From positions 2,576,001-2,640,000 of the forward strand of contig JAEMBT020000009.1 of the NCBI GenBank assembly GCA_018873245.2: a DNA stretch of 64,000 nt, read 5' to 3'. The notes under the pieces are model-generated. The model had not been told where the DNA came from, ran no database searches, and saw only the letters and a list, made by a program, of their open reading frames with translations. Position numbers and translations under genes: made by a program. This DNA is from Archegozetes longisetosus. Lineage: Eukaryota; Arthropoda; Arachnida; Sarcoptiformes; Trhypochthoniidae. Within the stretch, counting starts at the first letter, position 1, and every line of letters begins with the position of its first letter. This document shows positions 11,936 through 23,601 of the stretch, piece by piece.

Positions 11936-12326
11936 TTATCCGCTTGGATTGGGTAACATTAGAATCGGATTTGGAAAGTTTGTAGAATTTAGAAACGGGA
12001 ACATTGCCTGTAGAATAGGGTTCGCTGATTGTGTCACAGTATTATTACTTCCGCTTTGATTCACGTATTGAATTGTTTGCTGGACTATATGCACTTCCAT
12101 AAATGAATCCTTGTTATGGTTTCTGTAAATGACTTCAGTTCTGTTCATTTCTAATTTAAAAGAAATATAAGACATGTGAAATACAAGTTTTAGACACAGG
12201 TTCAAAATAGTTTTGGTCTTTTGATATTATGCTGATAATTATTATTAATTTTGATTATCTGTTCATACCTTGAGCTGAAACATATTGTATTGAAATAACT
12301 ATAAGAAAGAATAACTTCGATGTCAT
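11936..12326 (-). CDS. Small secreted protein 2 (90 aa)
   Basis: Exon 12326-12269 encodes MTSKLFFLIVISIQYVSAQ, a signal peptide with a good cleavage context. It ends phase 1 at GTATGA. Exon 12150-11936 follows an AAATTAG acceptor and encodes the mature part starting EMNRTEVIY. It has no Cys, several Asn-Xaa-Ser/Thr sites and a Pro/Asn-rich hydrophobic tail (FPNPILMLPNPSG). I recognise no family. The exon layout copies small secreted protein 1, and both share a loose V-x-I-x(2,3)-Q-T-[VI]-Q core. It lies 400 bases downstream of receptor 2 on the same strand. Confidence 0.58.
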
Positions 12327-12721
12327 TCTGATGGATAAATTAGAAACGTTTCTCTGATTAAGTTAACGAACAAAACTTCAAGTAAGGGAAAGTAAATATG
12401 TTGATCGTTAAAGTCTTCAGTAATAAATATCACATTCAGTTGAAGAGATCTTTTACTCTGTGTAATTATAAGCAGATTTTTGAAACAGCTGTAGAATATT
12501 GTGAACTAATTTTATTTGTACGCCAAATTAACATATTTTCAAAGTAAAATAAAAATTCAATTTGAAAATAAGTTTAATCAGCAAATAATTGGTATAAACA
12601 TATTTTGTTCTAAATTAAGTGAAAGCACTCAAATACGAGATCCGATTTCTCTTACAGTCAGCTGAAAGTACTCTACAAATCGATACCTTTGCAATCTATC
12701 TCTTACAGCAAGTACTCAAAA
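12327..12721. other. Intergenic, nothing recognised
   Basis: About 395 AT-rich bases that must hold the promoter of small secreted protein 2 and the 3' end of receptor 2. Confidence 0.4.
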
Positions 12722-14028
12722 TTACACGTTTATTGAAACTTTAACTAAGTTGTTGTTGAGTCTGAGAGAAGGCGCCGATTCACTATTCATCGAATTGGTT
12801 TGTATTAAAATGACTGCATATTGAAGAATGAATACCGTGATCGCTAATAAAGTTCCTCTTTCCAATTGAAATCCATAGATATTGAAAGTGAACTTTTGTT
12901 TCATTTCCTTAATTGCCATCAAATGAATTCTTTCATCTCCACTTAGATCTTTATCTAAACTACTTTTATCCAGTTTCTCAATCAACCTTTTCAAGCTATT
13001 AGAAACGATTTCTCCAAAATAACAGTAAAGAATTAATTTGATTGAACCGATTGTGAAACTAGTTGTTAGACTTAAAATAGCATCGTGCGATTCTAACATA
13101 TCTGAACCAACAGCAAAAACACAAATTCCTGTCATCATTAATATTGAGCTCGAAGTCAGTGACAATGTTATCAGAGGTGATAGTATTGACTCGAATTCTC
13201 TCAGGTTCTCAATCGAGCCATATAATTGTGTTCTTAAGCTTTTGATACTCGCTATTTAAAAAATTAAAAGGATTTTAGATTTATGAAAGAACTTTTAACT
13301 TTCTATAAAACGAAATATGTTATACTTCGCGTGAAATTGTTCTCTAAATTTTTGATAAAACCCGAAACTGTTAGCATATAATAGATATAAAATGAAATTT
13401 CATAAAATGCTGAAAATCTTCTGACAACATATAATGCTGAAACCACCAAATAGAACAATATCAATGCCCAAGTATTTAATGTAGAATAAAATGCTTCATA
13501 GAGTGCTAAATAGTGTAAAGCCATACTTATGTTAATTGGTATCATCAATACTACCTATCAATAAAAAAATGATCAAATAAACTTTTTGAGCTTATGAATG
13601 AAATACTTGACCAAAAAACAGCCAATTATTCTGTTAGCTTTTTTTGTATTCGTATCCATTCGAGTAATTTCTGGTTTACTTAAAAACGTATGTAATTTGT
13701 GTCCTTTTATTAGTGCAAAGCAATGATAGGCTAAATCCTCAATAAAAAGAGACCAAACACCAACCATTATTACTATTTTCATGACTGGTTTCAAATTCTT
13801 AAAACCTTGTGCCACTTCATTCGGATTGAAGATAACTTTCTCAGAAACAGCCAACATAATTACAGATATATTGTATAGAGTAAGCAAAACTTTTGTTAAA
13901 CTTTGGCGAAAAGACAAGTTTTTATAAGATTTCACATTCGAAAAATTGAACCCTTGAAATTTGTAGAATTTCACTAATCTTTTAAGCGATTTTGAAGATT
14001 CGTTCTCATTCATATTAAAAGATTTCAT
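12722..14028 (-). CDS. Gustatory-like seven-helix chemoreceptor 2
   Basis: Exons 14028-13612 (ending before GTCAAG, phase 0), 13554-13326 (phase 1) and 13251-12722 give 391 residues, the normal gustatory receptor length. Paired features with receptor 1 include the N-terminal KSLKRLVKFYKFQGF, a middle SIKSLRTQ...LREFESIL followed by a helix with GICVFAV, an intracellular stretch with ISNSLKRLIEKL-like residues, and C-terminal QYAVILIQTN in the TYxxxxxQF position. It is a predicted membrane chemoreceptor or ligand-gated channel of unknown ligand. A second Met (MNENESS) at residue 6 is an alternative start. The 5' end is better defined than in receptor 1. Confidence 0.75.
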
Positions 14029-14396
14029 TTAGATTTCGACTATTATAATAAAATCTAAAATCTTGTGCCAAACATAAACCACCAATAAAAGTCAAAGAAA
14101 TGAAACACATCGAAATGAGTCGTTAGAAAACAATATCAGTAAATGTTTGTACCAAGTGTTTATTCAATTCAAAGATTAAAAGCAAACAATTTACTAATGG
14201 AAAAATGTGTTACAATCAAAAATCTATCAAGTAAATGAAATTATAAGATATCTTCAAACAAATGACTAGAGGTTTAATTCGATAGATTGTAATGAAAAAA
14301 TGAAAAAAATATTGAACTGTAAACGTGTGTCAGGTTTGTTAATTATCTTAAGTGTAATACCTTATTAGCTTAAAAATGGATTCAAGAAATCGTTGA
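14029..14396. other. Intergenic upstream of receptor 2
   Basis: AT-rich, presumably including the receptor 2 promoter. No motif is recognised. Confidence 0.4.
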
Positions 14397-14764
14397 GAAT
14401 ATTAGTTTGAACTGAAAGTTTTGAGCTTCCAACCACATGATGGAGATTTTTTTAAACCGCATATATAAAAAAAACTATAATTATCTAAGAGATATTCCAC
14501 CGCAGGATTTTAATTTTGATTGAGTTTAAGTAAAAAAGTTAGGCCTCTTTACCATTCGGCCAAATTATTGCTCTGATATGTTTTCTATTGAATTCCATAA
14601 GAAACCACTGGATACAATCTTTTGAATTGATAACATTTTACTTAAACTCCATCAAAATTAAAATCCTGCAGTGGAATACCTTTAGATAATTATAGTTTTT
14701 TATATGCAGTTTAAAAAATCTCCATCATGTGGCTGGAGGCTCAAAACTTTCAAACTAATATAAA
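14397..14764. mobile_element. Foldback element, about 130-bp arms
   Basis: The left arm 14397-14537 and right arm 14638-14764 are inverted copies at roughly 90 percent by eye; shared runs include CACATGATGGAGATTTTTT and AACTATAATTATCTAA. The unrelated loop is about 100 bases. There is no coding capacity. It is a non-autonomous foldback or MITE-type transposon; no clear target duplication was found. Confidence 0.75.
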
Positions 14765-15020
14765 TTCAGGATTAAAATAATTTTATTAGGAAATAACTTC
14801 AGTCGGACTTCCAATAGGTGTATGCTAAATTAACATTTTTTGATGTTGCTTGCCAGATCTCAATATGTTTAGCTTTGTACTTTGCATAAGGTTTACCATT
14901 TCCATTGCAATCAGAGCATTATAAGAATAGACTATAGAATGATTCCTAAACTTTTTTCTCACTGACCATTTGAACATCTAAAAAGCTCTGTAGATTCATT
15001 AAGAGAAGCTTTTTCAGTTA

Positions 15021-16062
15021 GAGTTTACTTTTTGTGGCCCACCTCAGTTGATCACTTTTAGGGGGTTTCGAGGTTGGTAAATTCATTTCCCGATGTCCCG
15101 AGCTCGATAAGCCGTGGCGTTTCCGAGAAAATTGCACGTTTATATATGACTGCCGCTAGATGGCACCTCGTGATTTCTATACCCCACAGAAATCAATAGA
15201 AAACGTGGTTTTATGCATCCGATTGTAATTGCGATTGATGCAACCACCTTCCACGATGTATAAATGAATTCTTGAAGGGCAAAAACGTAGGAAAGACACA
15301 AAATAGCACGTAACAGTAAAATCCAATGAATTTACCGTTTGCAGACAAACAGATGAACATTTTCGACGTCGTTTAAAGTTGTTGTAATCGCTATATTTAC
15401 TTCTGTTAACGCGACGCAATAGTCAGCCAAGTTTATGGTCATGATTTTCCTTCGTCATCGGTGATCCACATGCAGGACAGTTTGCATGCAAAAATGTGGA
15501 TTAATCAGAGTGTATCAGACCGAACGCATGCAAAAATTTATGGCTACACCATCGGGTGGAAAGCACTCATTAAAATTTAACAATCGGATTTTATACAATT
15601 CAGTCCAAACAAGCGAGCGAAACCAAAAACGAAAAAGGTTCACCTTGAAGATGAAGTTGACTAAGTAGTATTTCATGATAATGTTGAATTGAAAAGAAAA
15701 CTAAATATCACAAAAAATCACTGAATATCACAAAGCTAAATGCAGAAAATTCGCATTAAAACAAAGCACAATACACAAGCTCTGCACTCTTCGAAAATAA
15801 AAACTAATGTAATGAGATTATAATAAATAGCATTAGTTGTAGAATTTTTATTAGCCTGTTGTGTATGCCGCGAAAAAGCACGTTATCTATTGATTTCTCT
15901 GGGGTAAAAATCACGTGCTGCCATCTAGCGGCTATCATATATAAAAGTGCAATTTTCTCGGGAACGCCACAGTTTATCGAGCTTAGGACATCAGGAAATG
16001 AATCTACCGACCTTGAGAACTCCTAAAAGCGGCCACCCAAGGTGACAACGAAAAGTAAACCC
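15021..16062. mobile_element. Non-autonomous DNA transposon with ~185-bp TIRs and TA target duplication
   Basis: The ends G(A/G)GTTTACTTTT are inverted, and similarity extends about 185 bp inward on both sides, including GAGAAAATTGCAC and CGCTAGATGGCA. TA flanks both ends (15019-15020 and 16063-16064), as in Tc1/mariner/pogo-type elements. The middle has only broken open frames on both strands, so it depends on another transposase. Length 1.04 kb. Confidence 0.75.
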
Positions 16063-16072
16063 TAATTGCTTT

Positions 16073-16831
16073 TTCTTTTAAATATTTTATTCAATTAAAA
16101 CCATACAATTGCTTATTATTATATAGCTCATCAATGGTAGGAACAATTTTAGTCAATGAAAGACGTAAATCATTTTTACCAAGCTTACTTCAATCTCTAA
16201 CAGAAAACTTTTAGTGTAGTAGAATTAAATTTTAATTAATCTAAACTGAATTTTTTGTAAAATATATTAATAATAAACTGTTCTCTCACTGTCTAATAGT
16301 TTTCGAAGAACTATTAAAATAGTACTTTTCATCTACTATTGACCATATTTATCGAATCAAGTATGATAACAAGAAATTTAATTAAAATCCAATTTTGATA
16401 AAATTTGAGGATCAGCTTGCGGCAAAGTAAAGACAATAATACTATGTTCGTCCTCACCCTTATGCTAAAGAAAATTTGTTTTGAAGTGATGCTCGAACCG
16501 TGAAAATACGTGAGCCCAACCACACAATTTTGCACATGGTTTAACATTAGAATCTGCTTGACGAATCAACCTTCATTTTGAATTTCATACATCTGCTGAA
16601 AAGAGTGTTCAATTTCTTGACACAAGATAATTAACTACTTTAGAAGAACTTCTCAAATGACTTATGGGATTAAAACGAATGATTTTCCCCTTTATAAGAA
16701 AGACGAGGTCTGTAGTGATTTATCCAATTTACAGGTTTTACAAAATTTTAATAATGAAATGAATCCATCGAAAAAAAACTAATATGTATGAAAGCCCTAA
16801 ATACAGTTTTCTTGCTAAAGATAATATAACG
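16073..16831. other. Intergenic, nothing recognised
   Basis: AT-rich spacer with no supported gene. A short minus-strand frame at 16329-16547 has no recognisable content. Confidence 0.4.
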
Positions 16832-17272
16832 TATAAGTACGCTTTAAATACGCGCGTATTTAAAATGAAACTGAGCTTTTTATGGACCACAAAAAATTGT
16901 CTTAAATACGCACGTATTTAAGGTGAAACACTAATAAATTCGCTTTAAATACGCACTAGTCGACATATAATTTTTTGTGTTACTTTGAGGCACTTTATGT
17001 TATTTTGAGGAATAAGGATTTTAATTGAATTTGTTTTAACTTAATGGTCGATAATTAGATGTTTAGTTTTATTAAACAAAAGTATCACAATTCGTTTCAA
17101 TTACATATGTTTGTGTCATGAAAACTGAGCGTTTAAAGTGAAACTGACTTTTCTGGAGCTGACCTCACTCTATAAGGCAGCTTTACGCACGTATTTAAGG
17201 TGTACTTCGCGCCAAAAAATAGAGTAGTTTCACCTTAAATACGCGCGTATATAAAACGCACTTATTCGTTAG
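16832..17272. mobile_element. MITE-like element built from CG-rich palindromes
   Basis: Its ends are inverted copies: ATAAGTACGC...TACGCGCGTATTTAA...TGAAACT on the left, and its complement near 17220-17272. Five copies or half-copies of the palindrome TTAAATACGCGCGTATTTAA occur (about 16844, 16902, 16943, 17183, 17234). The only CG dinucleotide clusters of this AT-rich stretch lie in them. No coding potential. Confidence 0.6.
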
Positions 17273-17357
17273 AACGTTTTATGCAATCATTCATAGTTAA
17301 TTCAATTCTAGTTAAAACGAATTTCTCAAAGTGTCTTTATTTAATACAAGTAAGTAT

Positions 17358-19393
17358 TTAAGGATTAACTCTGTTATTACGAATATTCAAATAAATTCTC
17401 TGCATATACGACATTATACGAGAATGTGCCAAGACTTCTGTTATAACATCACGAACAGTATTTGAATAGTAATGTGTGAATTGTTCGATCAGTAATACCA
17501 GAAACGCAATTGAGTTTCCAATAAAGAGTACAATGAACGCTCCTCTTAACTGCTTCAGAGTCAGAGGTCCGAATTCATAGGCAGTCACATCGACTTCCGC
17601 GTTAATATCAGGTCCATATCCCTTAGGTTTGAGTGATTTCCTTAGTTCGTAATCATATATTCCATTCTCAGTTAATTGAACGATTCTATCACAAATATTT
17701 TAAAATTACATCATTCTTGTAGATTGTTAAAAGATCAATTCACAAAGCTTACACATAGTTCAGTTTCAATTTTACTTTTGTATCGAGATAAGGATTTAAA
17801 CACAGAAAGTAAGGCTTGGTTCCAAACCCTGATTCCGAAATGTGATAATCAAATCCTTCAGATCGGCCAGAGATCAATTTCGATCCAAGGGTTACTTTTA
17901 GATAATGAATGAACAAACTGTCGAGTGAAATGACAGTATTGTTATCTTGAGTCCTCTTTATCAAGTTCTCAATCATTTTATTATCAAATATTGTAGACAC
18001 TTCAAACACTTCATATCTTTTTCTGAAATCCAAAGCCATATCTGATTGATCATTTTCTATGAAGTCCTCCATTTCGAAATACTGAATAACTACTATCTTT
18101 GACTGTCTCCAATGAGGTTTAGTGTATAGGTCGTTCCATGAGTCGATCATATCGATTGGATCATTACGAGCTAATAAATCAAACAGTCTACCCGAAAAGC
18201 AAGACAATAGTACAATGCTTGTAGAAAGCCAAATTCCAAACAATATTCTGGTGAAACTGCTGGTTACTCTGCGAGCGATTATATCCGAAAGTATAACAGA
18301 TACCAAATCCCAAATATATTCCACAATACTGATGATCGAACGCCTTTTTGCACACAAGATTAATGCAATTGAAAGAATAGATATGAAGATTGAATAATAA
18401 ATTTCAACATCGAGTGAATCGAACAGAGTAAATAGAGACCATTCTTCTAGAAAGAGATAGAAACATAAAGAGCATTAAATATTAACTTATTACATATTTA
18501 GGATTTTTTTAATGATTTAAGTTTAGATTTGATTAAATTTTATTTAGTCATGCTGTAAATCGCTGATCTCTCTAATATTCCGATGGATCGTGATAGATTA
18601 ATACCATAAGTCATCCGAAGATCTTCCAAGCTCTTTGTTGGGCAGTAAGGAAACAAAATCATATGTGGGCCTCCTTTAGCCGGGTTAATTTCAGCATTTT
18701 CAAAGACAGCCTCGGTAGCAGATTTGGGAACAGGTAGAAGTTGTACACTGGAAGTAAATTGAACACATTTAACCAGAATTTCATTAAACATTGATCTAAT
18801 GATGAAGATTCGAATTATAAGCAAGTATGAATACTAACTACCACAAAAGCAGCGTTAGTTTGTAATTTGAAGGAATTAGAAATTTATATTAATTTTAGGC
18901 GAAATATTAGTATATTTTGCTCGTAATAATTTGTTTTGCACAACTATTTTTAATGGTTATATTTACCTAATCTAACCTAAGGTTAAACTAGCCTATCAAG
19001 CAATCAAATTTATCTAAGCGAAAAACCATCTAGTTTTAAAATTGCTATTTGATCCTTGCAATAACTTTATTACGCTTATTATTATTAGGCTATTTTTGAT
19101 AAAAAAAATTTATTGTTACAGTGTCAACTTTATATAAATTGGCAAAGCAATACTTACTTTGCTTTGATATAATTCGCAAAATGCATAAACAATGTTATTA
19201 GTGGCCCACAATATTGATAGTAAAGTACAGAAGTATTGCCTGATCTTGTGAAATTTTCTCCATATGTGATAATAGGTGGCCACATAAATGGCTGAACTCT
19301 TATTGTGTTATTAGTTGAATTATTTTGCCAAAACACAGTGTCATTGATTGAATTCAAATTAACGCATTGATTATTATGATATTGAAAATTCAT
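17358..19393 (-). CDS. Ionotropic receptor (IR-type variant glutamate receptor), 4 exons
   Basis: Exons 19393-19158, 18795-18554, 18446-17753 and 17685-17358 sum to exactly 1500 nt (499 aa). S1 lobe: IRVQPFMWPPIITYGENF and YYQYCGPLITLFMHFANYIKAK. Exon 2 carries the P-T-x-S-LED-R...Y region before TM1 at WSLFTLFDSLDVEIYYSIFISILSIALILC. The pore and TM2 follow (FTRILFGIWLSTSIVLLSCFSGRLFDLLA). S2 contains RRSEGFDYHISE-like and SGFGTKPYF segments, then the final helix LTLKQLRGAFIVLFIGNSIAFLVLLIE. These receptors are protostome-specific chemosensory cation channels. The glutamate-binding Arg and Asp are not evident, as usual for divergent IRs. The exon 2 donor looks like a GC (A|GCATGA). An in-frame TGA precedes the chosen ATG, and no signal peptide is seen, so a further 5' exon is possible. 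Confidence 0.8.
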
Positions 19394-21029
19394 CTCTCAA
19401 TCGATTCACTATTTGTAAAATTTTAGTAAATTTTAATACTCTCGAATACATCACTCAAACTTTTAGCCCATACAATCACATGAATGTTAAACATTTGATT
19501 GGATATATAAGATGAAGTAAGCTTGAAAATAAAATTTTTAAAATTGAAAAAAACTAAATTTCTAGTACCTTCTAATATAAATGACATAATAAAAATCTTA
19601 ATTGAAAATGGATTGAAATTAGTAGTTTCTTTTGTACGGAATACTTTAGGTGGTTACACTATTAATTAAGCGAGTTTTTGAGTAATATCGTGACGTAAGT
19701 GTGCACAATCTCCATTAATCAATATGTTCTTTGCAATACTGCAAGTTATAACATTTTAAAGTTATTTTGAAATTTTATGTAATCTATTTTCTTTCCATGT
19801 AAACTAACTTCTTTGCATTTATTTATTCTTATCAACATGAAATTTTATTTTCTAATCAGTAAATCAAACTACAACTAGAATCTATAACTAAAAAATATAA
19901 ATCTATAACTAGAAATTTCAAAAAAACTTAGTCTATCAAATGAGAACAAAGCATCATTTTACCCATCATTCTAAATTGATATACTCAGAAAAATTTAAGG
20001 ATTTTAAATACAATATTAATGAAATTGACCAAAATCATTTTCATACATTAAATGAATGTTTGGTTTGACAAGTAATCAAAGGTTTCTTTAAATAACAAAA
20101 TATCAAATATCTTGCCTGTTTCCAATAACTTTATGAGTCACTGATAATCAGAGTTATTGCTTCTCATCATTGAATACCTGTAACAGTAATATTATCTATT
20201 AATATTTGAAATCATATTTACGTATAACAGTTTTATTTTATTATTTTTCAACATAAATAATGAGTTAAATGACTATCTTTGAAATTAATTATGTTAATAT
20301 AAAAATCAAAGATAATTATTCAATATATGTCAATACAAAATTTTTAGATACAATATCGATTTTATGAAAATATGAAACATTTTAATGATCACATACAAAA
20401 CTACTTGTCAAACAGGACTTTTGAGGGAACTGTTTTGGTATAAATGTTTCGAGAACATTCTCTGTGGAAATTAATTATATTTATATTTACGAATATTGAA
20501 TTTGAAGGATAGATTAATATTTTTAGCATGAATTCAACTTATAAAGCCTGAAACATGATTTATGGACTAAAATTCAATTTCCAACGCTTTGCACAAGGCA
20601 GTACCTATTCAAAAGCTTCATATTGCATTCTAGGATAATAAACAACATGAGTAAAATGTCATCTGTCAATAAATCTATAACTAATCTAACATATATCTTG
20701 ACACAAGTTTCCTCAGAGGATTTCTCAAATATTAAACAAAAATAAATCTTACTGAGAGGATATCTGATTTTAAGCCATCATTCAAAAAGAGCAAAATTTC
20801 GCACTAAAGTAGTTTTCAATACAATAGGTAATTTTCAAGCTTTAGTTTGAAAATAGTAACTATGATGTAGAAAGCATATATTTTGAAATTTAAAAACTTC
20901 GCGCAAATAGTGTCAGTTTAAAATAACCTTTTCTAAATAAGTTAAATTTTACTAACTAAAATTAATAATAGTAACTATTTGCAAGATAACACGGATCAAC
21001 AATTTGCGAATCTTTTTTGAATTCAAATA
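19394..21029. other. Intergenic, nothing recognised
   Basis: About 1.6 kb of very AT-rich DNA without open frames of note or terminal repeats. Confidence 0.5.
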
Positions 21030-22770
21030 CAGTGAAAGTTTGATATAACGAACAGTCAAAGGTGAAAATTTTTTCGTTATATTGAGCTGTACTTTATATT
21101 GAGAGTTAAAATATTATAGGTTTGAGAGCATTTTTATTGTATTGTTGAACTAAAGTGAATATAATGAATATAAATACTTATTTTTAAAAAAGTCTGTTAT
21201 TCGTGTCTGAACACTATTTTTGAAAATATTAAAATCTAAAATTTCGTTTTCTATAGAATGCAGATTTTCTGAAACACTTTCTTTGAAATTATTACTCCAA
21301 ATGAAGTTTTTTAAAACATCTAATGATTCGACAGCTTCAGAAAATGTAACACTTTCTTTAAATTGTTGAGGTGCTGATAGATCTTTATCAGTAGATTCTT
21401 TAAATTAGAATAAATAATTATTAGCTGAACTTTAAGCAAATTTTCGATTATAGACCTTTCGCCAATGTTTTTCGATATTTCTAAATCTTCGTCAATATTT
21501 AAAGTCATCAAAAGTCATGCCATTAATACCAGCTCTTTCAGTATAGATATTCCAAACATCTTCAAGGTTTAAAAAGCTCTCTTCAGAATTATCATTCAAA
21601 ATAGTTTGATTGGAGTCGTTTGAATTACTTTCACGTGAAATTTCATCAGAATCTAAAACGAAACTACATTTTCTGAAGTAGTTTTCAATAGTTTAGCTTT
21701 TCATTTCACACCAAGAATATGCCAATAATTCAATCGCATTTAGTAGTGTAATGTTCAATTTCTTTTTATTCTCTAAATTTGCAATCAGTCTTTTGATCAA
21801 ACGTGTGCGATAATCACCTTTTAAACATTTTATTATGCCAGCATCACAGGGTTGTAAGACTGATGTTGAATTTTTAGGCAAAATTTGAATTTTAATATTC
21901 GAAAAATTAATATCTTTAGGATGTGCACTACAATTGTCCAGAAATAGAAGAACATGTCTATTTTCTTTAGCATTTTTCCTATTGAATTTAGAAAAAATTT
22001 TCGTTAAAATGTCACTTCTCATCCACACCTTCGAGTTATTATAAACTAGTTTATAATTAACATTTTTGAAGCAGCGAGGATTAGCATACTTTCCAATAAC
22101 CGATAATCTCAGTTTTTTAGAACTACTCATGTTACAACATAAAAAGACGGTTATCTTCTCTTTACTTCTTTTTCCTCCTTTACATTTTTGTCCCTTAACT
22201 AACATAGTTTTATCTGGTGTACACTTCCAAAATAATCCAATTTCGTTTCCATTATAGATGTCATCAGGACTGTAGTCTTTAATTAGTTGAGGTAACTTTA
22301 ACATTCATAAAATCAGTTGCTATTTCTCTGTTAACAGATGCAGACTCTCCTTGAATTTTTTGGAACAATATATCATTTCTTAAACGAAAATTTGCGAGCC
22401 ACCCATCACTTGCTTCAAAATTACTAACTCCAGATAATTTAGCGTATTCTTTAGCTTTCTCCTTTGTAATTGGGCCTGTAATAGGAATTGTATTATCCTA
22501 AACAAATTCGATCCACTTTTTTAGTCCCTCTTCTAATTTTGGGTAAGCGCCACTTTTTAGTTTTTTCCGACTTGATTTGAAGCTATTTTGCTCATAACTC
22601 GATAAAATTTTTTCTCTGTTTTTTAATAGTTAATAACTTAGATCTACTTTTTAGGTTATATTTTTCAACAATATCACTACCTTTCACACCACTATCCGGT
22701 TTTATAACTTCATATTTAACTTGGAGAGATTTGATTTCGTTTATTTTGGTTCACAATTTTAACATTAAAA
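21030..22770 (-). pseudogene. Dead Tigger/pogo-type transposase and terminal repeat
   Basis: The frame 22304-21693 encodes DIYNGNEIGLFWKCTPDKTM, KEKITVFLCCNMSS, PRCFKNVNYKLVYNNSKVWM, HVLLFLDNCSAHP and ILPKNSTSVLQPCDAGIIKCLK: the DDE core of pogo/Tigger transposases. The first catalytic Asp (NADETG in the family) is NGNEIG; the Asp residues in LDNCSAHP and LQPCDAGII remain. Upstream (22760-22305) the helix-turn-helix and CENP-B-like region is readable (GSDIVEKYNLKSRSKLLTI, SGVSNFEASDGWLANFRLRN), but it is split by frameshifts and stops. Downstream the C-terminal part is also frame-broken. The end at 21030 (CAGTGAAAGTTTGATATAAC) matches the pogo/Tigger terminal style. I did not find the other terminus. 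Confidence 0.85.
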
Positions 22771-22865
22771 TTCAATTTAACTCAAATAAATATTTAACAA
22801 TAGGAAGATACGTGTAATTAAAACATAGTGGAAAATTTACTTACAAATGAGTTTTCTTGACAAAT

Positions 22866-23252
22866 GAGTAGATTGAGACATATTGGACAAGTATACGACG
22901 AGATGGATTCGGGTAAGTTAGCAATTCTTGACATTTCAATAATGTGTGCAGATGTCATTTTTGAGAACGTCTTCAAGAACTACTTAATAAAATTTAATTC
23001 TATTAAGATTCTCAGAAGAGGAAGAGAACTGATAATAGAACATTGAGTCTTGTCTGAAGGAGGTTTATAGAGTTTATGTTCTATTATCAGTTCTCTTCCT
23101 CTTCTGAGAATCTTAATAGAATTAAATTTTATTAAGTAGTTCTTGAAGACGTTCTCAAAAATGACATCTGCACACATTATTGAAATGTCAAGAATTGCTA
23201 ACTTACCAAACCCATCTCGTCGTATACTTGTCCAATATGTCTCAATCTACTC
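22866..23252. repeat. Near-perfect palindrome, 178-bp arms
   Basis: Arms 22866-23043 and 23076-23252 are inverted copies with only a few differences (around GATGGATTCGGGTAAG versus GATGGGTTTGGTAAG). The spacer is 32 bases. Each arm carries what looks like the end of one exon (MSRLRHIGQVYDEMDS), a GTAAGTT donor, a short intron and a second exon (DVIFENVFKNYLIKF). So it looks like an inverted duplication of gene sequence rather than a normal transposon. Near-identity means it is young or kept alike by gene conversion. Confidence 0.85.
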
Positions 23253-23601
23253 AAAAAATCCAATTAAGGTAAGCCTTTAATCATTATACGTATTTCTCAA
23301 GTTAATCATTTTCAGTTTTTATTTTTATTTTAAGTTAGTTTCATGCAGTGTCCGCATATTCTGTGAAGCATGTATATCATTGTTTGGTAAACTGCCTACG
23401 GAAGGTGAGACGCTAGTAATTAACTGAACAGATATTCAATTATTGGAAATATTTGAGGCAATTTACAAATTAAGTAACTTAGAAAAATTACTTATTCTGA
23501 TTAACCGTCACGTCGATCGAATTGTTGACAAAACATTTAAAGCATTAAAAGATATCGACAATTGCAAAACTTAGAAGTCAGAAATTCATAAAGTAGATAT
23601 A

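Noticed and set aside
22864..23177. Two overlapping opposite ORFs (60 and 65 aa)
   Set aside because: They are the two arms of one palindrome and include an intron-like segment.
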